DNA of 7,536 nucleotides. It comes from Devosia sp. (lineage in GTDB: Bacteria; Pseudomonadota; Alphaproteobacteria; Rhizobiales; Devosiaceae). The notes under the pieces are model-generated. The model was given only the letters and a program-made list of their open reading frames with translations. It was not told where the DNA came from and did not search any database. The stretch lies in NCBI GenBank assembly GCA_016793415.1, contig JAEUMC010000660.1:1-7536 (forward strand). Reading direction: 5' to 3'. Every line of letters starts with the position of its first letter. The stretch's first letter is position 1. Positions 7,330 to 7,536 of the stretch are shown piece after piece. A program made the translations under genes and the position numbers.

Positions 7330-7536
7330 GTGTCCGATCCGATTCCGCCAGTGCTCGACCAGACATCTCTGCTCATCGCTATCGGCTTTTCCGCCACCGC
7401 CCTGATGCTGACGCTGGTCATCACCTGGCTGGGCACGCGGCAGGACCATTACCTGCTGAGCTGGGGGCTCGGCCTCGGCTTCGTGGCGCCCGGCTCGATG
7501 CTCTATGGCTGGTTCGAGACCTACGACCCGGCGGTG
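7330..7536 (+). CDS. N-terminus of a membrane protein, possibly a diguanylate cyclase-type sensor, cut by the window edge
   Basis: An open frame reaches the right edge of the window. From the GTG at 7330 it gives 69 residues: a short polar lead (MSDPIPPVLDQTS), a hydrophobic helix at about 13-34 (LLIAIGFSATALMLTLVITWLG), a charged loop (TRQDHY), and a second helix at about 41-60 (LLSWGLGLGFVAPGSMLYGW). Paired N-terminal helices beginning D-x-x-(S/T)-L-L and followed by a loop and a W-G-L helix often precede GGDEF domains in proteobacteria, but no catalytic residues are in view, so that function is a guess. The start is uncertain: GTG 7330, ATG 7297 and GTG 7351 are all in frame, and none has a clear ribosome site. 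Confidence 0.6.
   Translation, partial: MSDPIPPVLDQTSLLIAIGFSATALMLTLVITWLGTRQDHYLLSWGLGLGFVAPGSMLYGWFETYDPAV

Noticed and set aside
7116..7449. Two minus-strand frames across the end of the transporter and the right-edge gene
   Set aside because: They lack ribosome sites and recognisable domains and oppose a plus-strand frame with two clear membrane helices.

Overview
The window is high-GC DNA from an alphaproteobacterium, most likely of the Hyphomicrobiales. DnaG and RpoD have the sequence character of rhizobial homologues: DnaG starts MRFSDGFLDEIRQRLPIS and keeps a full zinc finger. A Devosia-like genus is a guess that would need a homology search. It looks like ordinary chromosomal housekeeping DNA next to a few membrane-protein genes. 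I see no tRNA, rRNA, CRISPR array, insertion sequence or phage gene.

Layout. Positions 1-5872 are read from the minus strand. In transcription order there are two tandem HdeD/DUF308-family membrane proteins (5872-5291, then 5275-4706), a possible 12-codon minigene (4685-4647), a small two-helix membrane protein with a PH-like tail (4584-3988), DNA primase dnaG (3935-1974), and the primary sigma factor rpoD (from 1800, running off the left edge after 600 codons). After a 150-bp divergent intergenic region, the plus strand carries a DHA1-type major facilitator (6023-7201). After it comes the start of a membrane protein that runs off the right edge (about 7330-7536); its first 69 residues resemble the membrane leader of some diguanylate cyclases, but no catalytic domain is in view.

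How the genes relate. dnaG-rpoD is the conserved core of the macromolecular-synthesis operon, which couples replication priming with housekeeping transcription. The enterobacterial rpsU gene is absent; a membrane protein of unknown function sits directly upstream of dnaG instead. The two HdeD-like genes are 15 bp apart, share a strong ribosome site arrangement and probably come from a tandem duplication; a plausible promoter lies just upstream of the first. The transporter is transcribed divergently from them, so the intergenic region could serve both sides.

The rpoD gene and the right-edge gene are open to the window edges. Long reading frames opposite rpoD and dnaG are GC-driven shadows. 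I found no convincing new system. The observations most worth checking are the minigene with its embedded palindrome, the 30-bp dyad before the right-edge gene, the Arg/Gly-rich linker in DnaG, and the unusually tight ribosome site of dnaG.
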